Source: Biscogniauxia marginata (Eukaryota; Ascomycota; Sordariomycetes; Xylariales; Xylariaceae). Taken from it: DNA of 64,000 nucleotides. Both the position numbers and the translations under genes were made by a program. The notes under the pieces are model-generated. The model was given only the letters and a program-made list of their open reading frames with translations, was not told the DNA's origin and did not search any database. The stretch is taken from assembly GCA_022695795.1 (NCBI GenBank), contig MU404167.1, forward strand, positions 1-64,000, read 5' to 3'. Of the stretch, positions 1 to 13,000 are shown piece by piece. Position 1 is the stretch's first letter. Each line of letters begins with the position of its first letter.

Positions 1-3000
1 TTTATAAAATTCAAAAAATATTATAAAAAACTTAATATTATTATATTTTATATATTTAATTATTTATTATATAAATTATAACTTTTTAACTTTATATATT
101 TTAATATCTTAAAAAAATATATAATAATTATTAAAAAAACTTAATAAAGCGTTATTATTATTACGTTATAAAAAAAGATTTTTTAATTAACTTTATAAAA
201 ATATTCATTATTATAATAATTATTTTAAATATATAAATTAATTTTTATATAATTAAATTAATTTTTTTAATTTAAAAAAAGTTATTATTATATTACTTTT
301 TATATAAAAAACGTATATATATATTTTTTTTAATCTTAATATAAATTAAATGTTTTAAAAAGTTAAAACATTTATAATAACTTATAAAGTATTATTATTA
401 TTTTATTTTATTATAAATAAAATTAAAAAACATTAAAAAAGTTTTTTTATAAATATTATAAATATTTATAATTAACTTATAAAAACTATTTTATTATTAA
501 TATATAAAATAGTTTTATTATAAAATAAAATTACTCGTTTTTAAGAAATAAATTATATTTTTAATAAACGACGTAAAACTAAAAATAAATAATTATAAAT
601 AAATAAAACACTTAATATAAAAAAGATAATATTACGATTAATAATAATAAAAAAAGGTCTCGAAAAAATAATAATTAAATAAAAATAATATAATATATAT
701 AATTAAACTAGTTATAATACGCATATTTATATAATAAATAAAGAAGTATTTAATAATTTAAATTTTAAAGAGTTATAATTAATTTTTTATTTTAATTTTA
801 AAAAGCTTTAACTTAAAAAATATAATAAATTAATCGATTTAAATTACGCGTTAAAAAACCGAATATTTAATATAAAAAAAGTTTTTAGTTTTTAAAACAT
901 AAAACTAAAAAAGACGATTTAAATAATAATAATTATTAATTACGAAAGTTATAAAAACTAGTTTATTTACTTATGTGGTTTACTCGTTTATAAGACACGT
1001 TATATAAAAGTTAATAATTAAATCTTTTCGATAATAAAATTAAAAAGGGTTATTATAATAAACCTTTAAAATTTAATTAAATAAATAGTTCGTTTAATCT
1101 TGAATTAATTAAAGAAATAAGTTATATTTTAAAGATTTAAAGCTTTAAATTAATAATTCATTTTTTTAAACGAAACCGCGAAAAGAAATATATAACGTAT
1201 ATATAATTACGAATTATTATTATTAAAAATTTTATTAAGTTAATAAATTTATTTATAATAAGTAAAAATATAAATTTAAAGATTTTATTAAAAAAGCCTA
1301 AAAAATAAATAAACTAAAAAAAAGAGAAATAATAAATAAAAATGCGAAGTTATTTATTAATAAAAAGGAAAAAGTAAATTAAAAAGTAAATTTAAGCGAG
1401 AAATATTATATAAGATAATAAGTATAAAAATATATAAAAAATAAAAAAATAAATTATTAAAAAATGAAAATAATAAAGTAAAATTAAGAAAATTAAAGTT
1501 ATCATAATAAAAACTATAAAAAGTTATTAAGATTAAATTAAAAATGTTAATCTAGATTTATAATTTATTACATTTTAAATTAAAAGTTAAAAAATATATT
1601 TATAAAATATTAAACTTTATTAAGCGGATTTATTAAACGCGACGTTATAAATTAAAAAGCCGATTATTTAAACGAGGTTTAAAAGGTTATAAATCGTAAG
1701 TTTAATTTACGACTTTAAATTCTTTATTTTTAAAATAAAGGAAAAGTAATTATTTTTATTTAAATATTAAGTAGTTTTTATATAAATAAAAATAAATAAA
1801 ATAAAAATGTATTTTTATAAATATTACTTAATATTTATCGAAAAATTTTTATTAATTATAATTAAAATGTTATTTTTATTTTTATTATTTCATTTTTTAT
1901 TATAATTATAATTTTAAACGTTTAAAGATTTAATTAAATATTAAAACCGTTTTAAAGTATTTATTATTAAAATGTTTAATTATAATTTATTACGTTTATT
2001 TATTTTATTTTATTTTATAATTTATATGTTTATAATAAACCTCGTATATTTTTTATTATTTATTTATAATTCTTTTTTTTTAATTTTAATTTTAATATTT
2101 ACGCTTTATTATTTTGTTTATATGCCGTATTAAAATGTGAATTATTTACTTAAAATATAAAATGCCGATCTCGGGGAAAAAAAAGAATATTTAATATCAT
2201 CGTCGTATTTTAAGTTACGTATAAACCGCTTAAGTATTTATAAGCACTTATAAAAAATACTTATTTTAATTTATTATTTTAATTTAATTAAAATTAATTA
2301 ACTTTTTTATTTATACTTTAAATATCTCGCGTTATTTATTTATTATATTATTCATTTATTATATAAAAAATTAAGTTTTATTTTATAAATAGCTTAAAAA
2401 TAAATATTAATCTTACTTATCATTTTTAATTATTAAAAGTATTTTAAAGTTATATTACTAAAAAATATTTATTACAATTAAAAATATTTATAAAAAAATA
2501 TTAACTTTTTATTTATTAAAGCTTATTATTTCGTTAAAATAGTTTATTTATTTTTTTCGTTTAATATATTATATATATTTTCGCGTTTTCGATAGATTTA
2601 TTAATATATCATTTGAGAACGATATAAATTTTATTCTTCATATTATCTTTAATTTAAAAGATATAAAATCGAATAATAATCGATTTACGTTTAACAGCGC
2701 GGTTAATATTAAGGAATTATTTACTTATAAAACCTTTATAATAAAGTTTATATAAAAAACGCTTAAAGTTATTAAAGTTAATAAAAACCTTAAAGAATTT
2801 AACGTTAAAAAGATTTAATAAGATTTAAAAACTAAAATAATTAAAAAAGCAGTTTCATTTATAAAAGTAATATTTACGATTTAAATATTTATATAAATAA
2901 AAATGTTTAACTTTTAAATTTTAAAAGCTTTTTTAACGTCAAGTTAATTATAAAACGTAAAAACAAAATAATATATATTATAAAAAGTAAAATCGAGAAA

Positions 3001-5250
3001 TTTGTAAACGTAAAAACGAATAACGAAAAACTTTTAAATAATATAAATTTTTTAAAATTTTAAGTAAATTATTAAATTTTAATAAACTTAAATTAATAAT
3101 AATTTATTATAAGTATTTTTAATTAAAAAAACTTAATAAATATAAATAAAATAAATAATCGCAAAAAATTAATAAAATAATACCGACGCTAAGAAAAATA
3201 AGAGTAAAATTAAAAAAAATTAAAAAACTTTTATAAGTTTTTACGTTTAAAAAAGAAAAATAATTAAAAAAAGTAAAAAAAGATTATTAATTATAAGTAT
3301 TATATCAATAAAAAGCTTATTTCGAAGAAAAAACGCTTATAATTTTATTAAAAATATAAAAACGTGAAAAATCGTAAATAATAATAAAAAATTTAACTTT
3401 TAAAATAACACTCGAGAAACAAGTTTTAAGTGTTAATTACACGTTTTAAAATAATATTAATACCTTTATTTAAATGTTAAGTGAGATTTTATTAAATAAG
3501 CTAAATAATATATATATATATACGTGAGTTAATTTTATATTAAAAAATTTATTTATTTTTAAATTCGTTAATAAGTTATATTAAAGTGCTTAAATCACGT
3601 TCATACGAGGATTTATTATACTTTTTTAAGTTATAATTTCGACTTTATTATATAATCTTAAAAAAATGAAATAAAAGTTTTTTATTTTTTTTCGTATTTA
3701 TATTTTATTAATTATTTCCGCTTTTTTAATAATAAAGAATTTTAAGTTTAACGCCGATATTTATTCAAGATTTCGCGTTTAATAATAAAATAAAATAATA
3801 AATATAAATTTAAGCCTTAAATATTATAAAAGTTTTATATCTTAAAAAATCTTAATTAAGAATTAAATTAAGAAATAATATAAAGTTTTTATTATATTAT
3901 TACGAAACGATATTTTGAAATTTTTATACGAAGAATTAAAGTTTATTTTACAAGTTAATAATTTACGTATATAATTTAATAAGTATTTATTATAAAGAAA
4001 TATTTAAAACGTTACAAAAATTAATAAATATATATTATTCTTAAATATTAAGTTTATTAAATGCTTATAATTAAAAATTATTAATTAACGATATAAATAA
4101 TATTTTAATTAAAACTTAATTATATAGGAGAAACGAAATAAATTTAAAGTAATTAAATAAAAGGTTCTTTATTTTTATAATGACGTTTATAATATTATAT
4201 TATTAAATATGTTTAAAACGTAAAGATCGAATAAATCTCGGACTATTTTTTTTATTTATATAATTATATAATTTAATTAAAATGAAATTTAAAAAAGATA
4301 AAAAGTGAAAAACATAAAAAGAAAACGCGTAAAAACTAAAATTATAATAAAACGCACGGACTTTTTTTACGTATTTCTTTATATATTTCACTTTTTATTT
4401 TTTTTATTTTTATTTTAATTAAATTATATAGTTATATAACTAGAAAAAAAGGTCCAAGATTTATCCGATTTTTACGTGTAAAGTTATGAATTTTCGAAAA
4501 AGTCGATTTTATATAGGAATTCATTTTATCCGCGAGCTTGTTTCGTCCACTCGCTTATGTGGTACGTTAACAAAAATAAAAATAATTTATTATTAATCAC
4601 GAATATTTTTATATTACGAGGATTTTATAATTTACGCGTAAAAGCGGTTTATAATATAAAGATTTATCGATTTATTTTTATTACGTAAATTTATAAATTA
4701 AGAATTAAACCTTTTTAATTAAGGATTTTATAAATTATAAATATTATTATTAATAAAGAATTTCAAATAAATTCGCGACTCGAGCTTTATATATATAAGG
4801 ATTTCGGTAATAGTTTTTTATTATCAAGGAAGTATAACTATATAAGCCGGGCCGGTGGATTCTCCGATTAAATTAATTTACCCATGTTTTACGTTTTATT
4901 TAATTTTTATTTAATTAACGACTTTTAAAACCCATTTTTTTTGTTATTAGTTAGTAATAAAATAGTGTTTAAAGTGGCTTAAGTATAGCTTAATAAAGGT
5001 GGTGTATATTATATATATAAATATTTAACATATAAAATACTTAATTACAAGTTCTTTTGTTTTTTCGTATTATAATAATTAAATATGTGAAAAGGGCATT
5101 TATAACAATAAAATTATATAGTTAAAAGTACTTAAGTAACAATATAAACTTTTTTATTTTACATTATAATTAATATTGGAAATATATTTACGTTATTAAA
5201 ACGAGTAGAAATAAGCATATCTAGTGATATGGAGACAATATAGGTTTGTA
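1..5250. repeat. AT-rich, RIP-type degenerate repeat island
   Basis: The sequence is overwhelmingly A and T with very few C or G outside TA-rich strings, and stop codons are dense in all frames. Composition shifts abruptly to about 50% GC near position 5250-5330. This matches the AT-rich islands produced in Pezizomycotina when repeats are mutated C to T on both strands by RIP. No coding frame, LTR pair or transposase motif could be recovered. The island runs off the left edge of the window, so its full extent and original element type are unknown. It contains a foldback structure near 4219-4476, listed separately. Confidence 0.85.
4219..4476. repeat. Near-palindromic foldback / MITE-like inverted repeat in AT island
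   Basis: The left arm (about 4219-4310) and right arm (about 4386-4476) are reverse complements with scattered mismatches. The left arm begins CGTAAAGATCGAATAAATCT. The reverse complement of the right arm begins CGTAAAAATCGGATAAATCT, and both arms end at AAAAAGTGAAA. The central spacer also shows weaker inverted similarity, so almost the whole 258 bp can fold on itself. Most differences are G/A or C/T transitions, as expected after RIP. It could be a MITE, the remains of a TIR transposon or a foldback element. The outer ends and target-site duplication are not clear. Confidence 0.6.
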
Positions 5251-5534
5251 TAGCACTGACTATAATAATCCCTGGATAGGTGTACGCTAAGTTCTGGATA
5301 TATACCTACATATATACCTATACGGCCCCCCCGCCGCCGTACCGCGAGGATTAAGCCGGCCCCTCACTGCTTACCCGCCACGGAGCTTGCGGTGGTGTGG
5401 CGTAGGCCTGTGTATTTGCATAGGGGAAGAAATTAGTTCTAACCACGGAGCTTTTTATATACTCGAGCCTTGACTGGTCAGTTTCAACTCTCATAAACAT
5501 TACCTAACCGTAAAGGGGAGTGGCCTCTACTCTC
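5251..5534. other. Transition from AT island to coding DNA
   Basis: Base composition changes here from AT-rich to balanced, with short GC-rich patches such as a run of C near 5326-5340. No gene, RNA or repeat is seen. It probably includes the 3-prime flank of the minus-strand gene that follows. Confidence 0.5.
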
Positions 5535-6611
5535 CTAATCAGCTGTCTTATGTCCTAGGCCGTATAGATCCTTCAAAGCAAAGACAAGTTCTCGAAGCCA
5601 CATGGTGGCAAGGAGACCTAAAAGGAACAGTATTGTACAGGCGGTAAAGAAAACAGTAAACACGGAAAAGCCACGCGACACCCTGGCAAAAACCTCCCAC
5701 GATGCATCCGATTCAACCAGACTTTGTACTGCCAAGACAACCTGCATCGCGCCTAACAGCACGGAGAACACGCCGAAAACAAACAATATGGGTGCAAAAA
5801 ACCCTGCAAAATATGCGCCGTACTGGCCGTCCACCTTATGGTATACAAGGCGTGAGAGGAATACCTTGGACCAGAAATTGAGCCGTGAAAGCCGTAGCTC
5901 ACCGAAATGGTACCGCGGAGACACCGCACCATCGTGCATAGTCTCGAAGGGTTCAATTAGGCGAACGAAATTTGCGTATTTGATCTTGTGGGGGAGAAGG
6001 CGATGACTACCGTCCTGAGCGAGCAGAAAATCCGACTTGTGCCGAATTAGTCGGCTGTATGACCGGAGAAACCCCAGGGCCGCCTTTTTGAGACCATGCC
6101 GTAAGTCCTCCGGAATAGGAGAGCTCGTCGAAATCAGATAGTATTCCCAAAAGGCGTGCGAGAGAAGATATTTTGGCAGAGGCTTGATGAATATGCGGTC
6201 ATAATACCAGACGAGATGTAGCCCTGGGTTCTCGGTGACAACAATATTGCGACCCCGAACAGTCTGTTCGGTGAGTGAGGATATATGAGAGCTGTCCTGT
6301 TTAGCAACCAAACAGAGACGTGGAGACAGACGATCTAGATCATTCGTCACCAGTTCTGATTTGAGGTAATTGCAGATGTCTGGATCCCCAAGCTGGATAT
6401 GAGGCACACCAGGCAAATATTTCTTTGTGATGGGCTCTAGATTGACCGGTCCAGCTTGTATAGATGAACTGGTTCGTTGTATGGCAGGATTGCCGTCTTC
6501 TTGCCTTATGGTTAGGGTCCTGCAGAGCTCTTGTTGTTCATCAAATGGAGGCCTCTCCATAGCGTAGACAAAAGGTACATATGCCGGCGGAGCTTGTAAT
6601 GCTTGCACCAT
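5535..6611 (-). CDS. Fungal membrane protein, resembles the DUF6601 family
   Basis: Single-exon gene of 358 aa starting at an ATG (minus-strand 6611) and ending in TAG. The N-terminal two thirds look soluble and contain the conserved-looking stretches LSPRLCLVAK, VRGRNIVVTENPGLHLVW and IKPLPKYLLSHAFWEYYL. The C-terminal third has two strong hydrophobic segments (about residues 268-298 and 316-340), which predict a tail-anchored two-pass membrane protein. The pattern fits fungal proteins grouped under DUF6601, a family with no known biochemical role; the family name is from memory of these motifs. There is no signal peptide. It lies next to the AT island and is divergent from the NLR gene, with about 480 bp between them. 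Confidence 0.75.
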   Translation of the reverse strand: MVQALQAPPAYVPFVYAMERPPFDEQQELCRTLTIRQEDGNPAIQRTSSSIQAGPVNLEPITKKYLPGVPHIQLGDPDICNYLKSELVTNDLDRLSPRLCLVAKQDSSHISSLTEQTVRGRNIVVTENPGLHLVWYYDRIFIKPLPKYLLSHAFWEYYLISTSSPIPEDLRHGLKKAALGFLRSYSRLIRHKSDFLLAQDGSHRLLPHKIKYANFVRLIEPFETMHDGAVSPRYHFGELRLSRLNFWSKVFLSRLVYHKVDGQYGAYFAGFFAPILFVFGVFSVLLGAMQVVLAVQSLVESDASWEVFARVSRGFSVFTVFFTACTILFLLGLLATMWLRELVFALKDLYGLGHKTAD

Positions 6612-7093
6612 GGAGTCTGTACTTATTATTTTTCTTGAGTAGTTGAGGCCGTAAACAGCACTATCAGGAGAAAAGAAATTGCAGAAAGTGATCTTAATAG
6701 GGCACGGTGTCGGGTATTGGGAGTGGTTAAATTCTACTTGATGCTTGAATGTTACTCAGGCGGGCACCATTATTTTCTCAATTTGCAAGCAGTCCTACAC
6801 CAACATCAAGTTTTCTTGATGGCACTGTCTTTGCATGGAACGATACGAATTTCACTGGCTACTCGCAGGGGACAAGATGAGCGGCACTTCCATCCCTGCA
6901 ACAGTCGTCACAAAGGCATGGGACTTTGGACCTGCCACTTGGCGGTGTGAAATCATCGGGTACGGGATCTCGCGTCTAAAACACTTTTGTAAGGAAAGCC
7001 GTTCATCTGTATATTATCTATTCCTTGAGGACTTCCAATTCTCCTTTTTTTCCCCACTAAATTCCATCTTATGTCACCATCCACGCCTATATA
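6612..7093. promoter_or_regulatory. Divergent intergenic region between the membrane protein and the NLR gene
   Basis: This 482-bp spacer separates two genes transcribed away from each other, so it should hold both promoters. Open frames inside it have no recognisable protein features. A pyrimidine-rich stretch and TATATAAT precede the proposed NLR start ATG at 7094. Confidence 0.4.
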
Positions 7094-10000
7094 ATGTCTT
7101 TTACTATTCAGACATACGCACCTTTCATGGTGTTTGTTCTTATTCTCCTGTCCCTGCGTCCTAGCCAGCCTTCCATCCGCAATTTTGTTGTTGCTATTGT
7201 TGGCACCCTAGCAGCATGGAGTGTCATGCCGGCGGGTTCGTTATTTGGGATGGCTGTCAACGTGGGGCTTCTACTGTTTACCCTCTCTATGTCCCCATTA
7301 GCATCGCTGCTTATCAAGGCGATTAAATGCTTGGTACGAAATGTTAACCCTAGGGAACATGCGAATGAAACCCCTAAGCAAGCACCAGGGTTGAGCCAGC
7401 TCCCAAAGAATCCACAGCAGATTAATGTGTTGCATGATCCTTCAGACGTTGAAGTAGAGTAGGACTAACCCACCACGTCCTCCCCTCTTCGTTGCTAGGC
7501 TTTATTCAGGTCTTCAGTGCAAATGTTTCGTATGCTAACACTATCACATAGCATTGTCGCAGTCCATGGATTAGGATCCTCAGTTGAAACAACCTGGACA
7601 CATAAAGAGTCACAGAAGCTCTGGCTAAGAGACTTTCTTCATCTTGACTTCCCAAGAGCACGCATCATGACCTTCCGTCATAACTCACACTGGAAGTCAG
7701 ATGCTCTAGTCAGAGACCTACCGGGATATGGAAAGCAACTACTAAGTTCGCTCGAGGATATTAGGACTAGAGATGAGGCAAGACATTCTATCCTGGAAAG
7801 CCACTGAAAACTACGAAAGCTGACGGGTACGTAATTCTAGGCAAGACATCGCCCTCTCATCTTGATCGGCCATAGCTTTGGAGGCTTGTTAATAGAGCAG
7901 GTGAGTGCTCATGTAGCAGCGTATTGTAATTTATCTGATTTTCAATGACTAACTGCATTGACTGTAGGCTCTAGTGTTGGCTAAACGACCGGTCGCCCAC
8001 CCGAGTGTAGAACAACGACACGCAGACCTTACCAACAGCCTTGCTGGCATAATATTCCTAGGCACGCCTCATGCCGGATCTGCCTACTCCGCTATAGGGA
8101 AGCTCTATTGTCTCTTTCATTATTGGCAGGGTGCCAGTACCATGCTGTTAGGATACTTGGATCCGAACTCCAACGAAACGCGGAAGTTAGAGGATGAGTT
8201 CCTATCCGGCTACAGCAAGATCCCTTCGATCGATTACCACGAGTCAAAGTATAATATAGTCCTCGGGTTTCGCCTGGAAATGGTGAGAAACTTGGAGCCA
8301 AACTATCTCATAGTCCATATTCTACTACCAACCCTTCTGTACTTTTCAAACTAATTCAACCTGGTTAACCCCAATACCCCTCCCTCCTAAGATTCTGTAA
8401 GATTATAGCCGGTTGTACTAACAGCTTCTTTTCTAGGTCGTTACGGAGAGGAACTCAACCCGCCCTGGCCATCTGTCAGAGGGGCTCGAGACAGACCATT
8501 TCGGGCTGAACAAGTACGAAAGCAAGGATGATGCGAGCTATGATAAAGTTCGAAACAAGATTGCGGGGATGCTTGAGTGGAAGAGTAGTAAGTTACACTG
8601 AAATGTATTCGATCATGGATACACCCCGTTAACCATGCAACTAGAGGAGATTGAGAAGGACACAGATAGTTACAGTTCATATGAGCCCCCTGTGAAACCA
8701 TTGAGACGAACATGATTCTAAGTATGAGCAGATGAGAGAAACCAAAAGCTTCTCAAATCCCTTGATATCTGTGATTTCACTAGTATCAAGGACGAGAGAA
8801 GTCGTAAACTCACAGCTGGCACGTGCCAGTGGATCATCCATGAGAAGGAGTTCCAGACATGGAATCCGATAAACAAGACTCTCTGGATACTCGGGAATCC
8901 TGGATCCGGCAAGAGTTATATTGCGCATGTTTGTGGTTGCCCTCAGATAGATGTTTACTGGCTGCCGTTAACGCCTACGTAGTATATTTATGCGTATCTG
9001 CAAACGAAGAGCTCAACTACGGTGCATTTCTTCTTTGATGCGAAGAGCACAGAAGCCAAGGACCTACGATCATTAAGGAGATTCTATCCGACCATTCTAT
9101 ATCAATTACTCAAGGGGATCCTCCAGACACGACATAATGAGCTGAAGAAGAAATGCTTCTCGTTGGTCTCCCGACACCTGAGAGAAGACCAGAATGATGC
9201 ATTGTTCATCAAATCTATAAACGATGTGCTTGAAGAGATTGGCAATGTACAGCAAAGTTATTTGGTTGTCGATGCGTTGGATGAGTGTACGGACACTGAG
9301 CCTGACGTCCTTCAAGACTGGCTCACAAAGATAAACTCATTCAAAAATCCGCAGATTGTTATTACAAGTCGATCACTACAGAGTATCAGGAAACTCTCCA
9401 GTGATTCATCACTTCGCATCAATCTTGAGTTGAGTGCTGTCGTTGATAAATCTAACAGAGACATAAAGCTATATATCGAGGATCGAATTAATAAATCGGA
9501 TTCATTGCCAAAAAGGATGTCTAGGGTTATAGCCAAGCTAACTGAGAAGTCGAGTGTACGTCGTTCTTTAGATCATCTAGATACTCTGCAATGTATGAGG
9601 GATATTGTGTATTAACGCCTAACAGGGTATGATTCTCTACGCGAGGCTCACGCTCGACATTCTCGAGGACACAGCAGGCAACGAGAACGAGCTGCTAGAA
9701 AAAATGGAAAGATTACCACCGAAGCTTAGTGAACTCTACGAGGACAGACTCAAACAGATCAAAGACAGGATATTTGCTAGTAGGATCTTCCAATGGCTGG
9801 TCATATGCAAACGACCGTTAACAGTCGAGGGACTCCATGCAATGGATACGGTCAATAAAGTTATTGGATCGCGCGAGGCATTCGACTTGGACCGTGATAA
9901 CCCGCCAGAAGGCTTAGAAGCACAACGGTTTCGTCACTTCTTGCTGAAAGAATGCCTACCGCTTGTGGAGGTCCTCAAGGATGATACTGTCCGTCTTGTC

Positions 10001-13000
10001 CACACCACAGTAGCCCAGTTTCTCAAGGGTGAGAAACTAGACAAGAACGCCACAACATGTCCTCCGGCTCTTCAAGTGCGTCCCTTTCACAGCCACGAAT
10101 TTGTTGCCATTACCTGTGTGACCTATATTCGGTGGAATTATGGTGTCGATGATAGGGACAAGCCGTCATTTCTAAGTAGTAGCGACCTCCTGGAATATGC
10201 CTCACTTGAATGGCCAGAACACTGCATGAAATCTGAGGAGTTGATCGTGAAGCGAGAGAAGGAAAAAGAGGCATTCATCTCGTTTTTCTGCAAGAAAGGG
10301 CCATTTGACGCGTGGTTGGTTGCTCGTGCCAAACTGGACGGTCTTTTCCGTATCCAGTTTGGGATCAACGGGAAATCTGTCTTGCCAACGCCGTTACACA
10401 TTGCGGCGTTTTTTAACATGCGGCAATTCGGTCAGCTATTCCTGCAGAAGAGTCACATCGACATCCACGCCATTGATGCGAGGGGCAGCACTGCACTGCA
10501 CATTGCTGCTGGACAAGACTACCCTGCAATCGTTCAGGAGCTATTGAAAGCAGGCGCTCGAATGGACGTGGCAGATTTCGACGGCTCATACCCTATCCAC
10601 AGGGCTGTACGCCGAGGCAACGATTCCGCACTGAACAAGCTACTCGAGTCTGGCCGGGCTGACGTCAATCTTCCCGACAAATACAAATTCACACCTATGC
10701 ACATTGCTTGCCAGCTTGGATGGAAGGAATGTGTGGAGATACTCCTGAACCACCGCGCTAACCTTCAAAACGATAGTAAGGCAATTGATGCTCCCATCGG
10801 CCTTGCTGTCGAAAATGGACACTTCGACGTCGTACGAGCCCTATTGGATCGTGATAAGTCGTTGATTGAGCATTGTGGCAAGTCTCTAGTTCAAGCTGCT
10901 CGCCGAGGGAGTAGTGAGACAGTCAAGTTTCTGATCGAGACCGGAGCCGATGTGTCTTTTCAGGATCTACATGGCCAGGTAGCGTTGCATAAAGCGTCTA
11001 TACATGGCAACACGGACCTGGTGGAGTATTTACTAACAAAAGGAGTGAACGTGGACCCCGTTGATCGGTCTGAACGGACACCACTATATTTCGCCGCAGA
11101 ACGAGGCCATCTTGACGTTGTCAACTTGCTTATTCAGCACAAAGCGAATGTAAATGCAATAGATCGACGTTGGGAGACGCCACTGTTCAAACCAGCGGGA
11201 AATGGGCACGTGGAGGTGGTGGAACGGTTGTTGGACGCCGGAACAGATGCGACGAAACTCGATCAATGGGACCGTACTCCATTGCGGTTTGCTGCAATGA
11301 AAGGCCGCACTGACATCGTTCGTATACTGCTCGAGAGGACGGGAATTAAGCAGAATCATCCAGACTGGAGTGGGAGGTCGGTGCTCCACAATGCGGCCGC
11401 ATATCTACGCGAAGGTCAAGAAGGAATCATCGACCTTCTCATCAAACGCAAGGCGCAACCAGCCCAATTAGAAGTGAGGACAGAGGGAACAGCTCTTCAT
11501 GCGGCTATATTTCGCCATCTAGGTCAACCGCCTCCAACTAAAGCTCTCATAAGTCGGCTTATTGAGCACGGAGTCCCGGTGAGCACTGTTGATGCCTATG
11601 GTAGAACGCCCCTTTTCCTAGCAGCGCAAACCCAGAACCTCGATGCCGTTAAATTACTCCTCGACTCAGGAGCTATACCGAAGCATAATGAACTTCACAC
11701 TGCGGTCGAATCAGGACAATCCGACTTAGTTGATGCATTCCTCGCAAAGAAGTCAAATTTGAATCTGGCAGAGCGGAACATGAAAGGACAAACTCCTCTC
11801 CACGTGGCTGTGGCCCTAAAACATGAGGGTATGGTTTCGGCACTGCTCAAGGCTGGAGCGCCTACGAGATGTCTTGACATGCATAAGAGAACGCCATTCG
11901 ACAGTGCTCGAGAGACTAAACAGTCTGGTATCATAAATCTAATTCGAAACGTTGATCCCACTCCGAGAGGTGACTATGAATCACGCATCTCAGAGGATTT
12001 GTGGGGTCGAAACGCGATCCACTGGGCTGCAAATGATGGGCGAGACCTGAAAGAGTACATCCTTGAGGAATCAATGGTGAATTCCCAAGACGAAGTTGGA
12101 AGGACGCCGCTGCACTTGGCGGTGTTGTCTGGATCTCTATGTACAACCACTCAGCTTCTTTCAGCTCGGGCTAACACAGAACTCACCGACGAGCTAAACC
12201 AGACGCCACTCCATTATGCAGCGGAAAGAGTAGACCCCGCTATCCTCGAAGTCTTGGTAAAAGGGGGAGCACACATCGACGTAGCTGATGCGTGGTCCAG
12301 AACACCACTACACCTCGCTGCACAGAAAGGCCGACGGACCACAGTCCTCATGCTACTCGCGGCTGGTGTAGAAATTCTTGCTGATGTCGACAAGAATACG
12401 GCGTTACACCTTACCATTCTCGGGGGCAATGGCCAGTTACTTCGTACTCTGCTAGATGATGAGAGAGGAAGAGAACAGATCTGGGTGCCGGATATCCAGG
12501 GCAGAACAGTGCTTCATTTGGCGTCTGAATATGGAAATAGCGAGATGGTAGCTAACATCCTAGAATACGTGAGGGTCCCTGCTGTCATCAATGCCGAGGA
12601 CAGTTCAAATATGACGGCTCTTCACTTGGCGTCCCAGAACGGCCACCTCGACATTGTACAGAAACTTATCGACGCCGGGTCCATCGTATTCCTGATTGAC
12701 GAAGATCGAAACATGCCCGTCCATTTAGCCGCAAGATCAGGACACCTTGAAATTGTGGAAAGACTTCTCGACGCAGTTCCTGGACAAGTCGAATGTTTCT
12801 TCTCAAAATTGGTCCAGCCGACATTGAAAACGGAAGGCCTCAGTCAAGCATTGTTTGAAGCCCTGGCAGTAGTTGGAGCACTAGTACGGGATTCAAGTGG
12901 GCAGTGGCATGATGAGCCATCACAATGGAGTCGAGAAAAACGCCAGGCGCTAAAATCCCAAGTTAAATCACACTTGCGGACTTGGGATAAAGATGATCAT

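Noticed and set aside
4203..4391. 62-codon minus-strand frame in the AT island
   Set aside because: It lies in the foldback element and consists of residues encoded by AT-rich codons (K, N, Y, F, I). It is a by-product of composition, not a gene.
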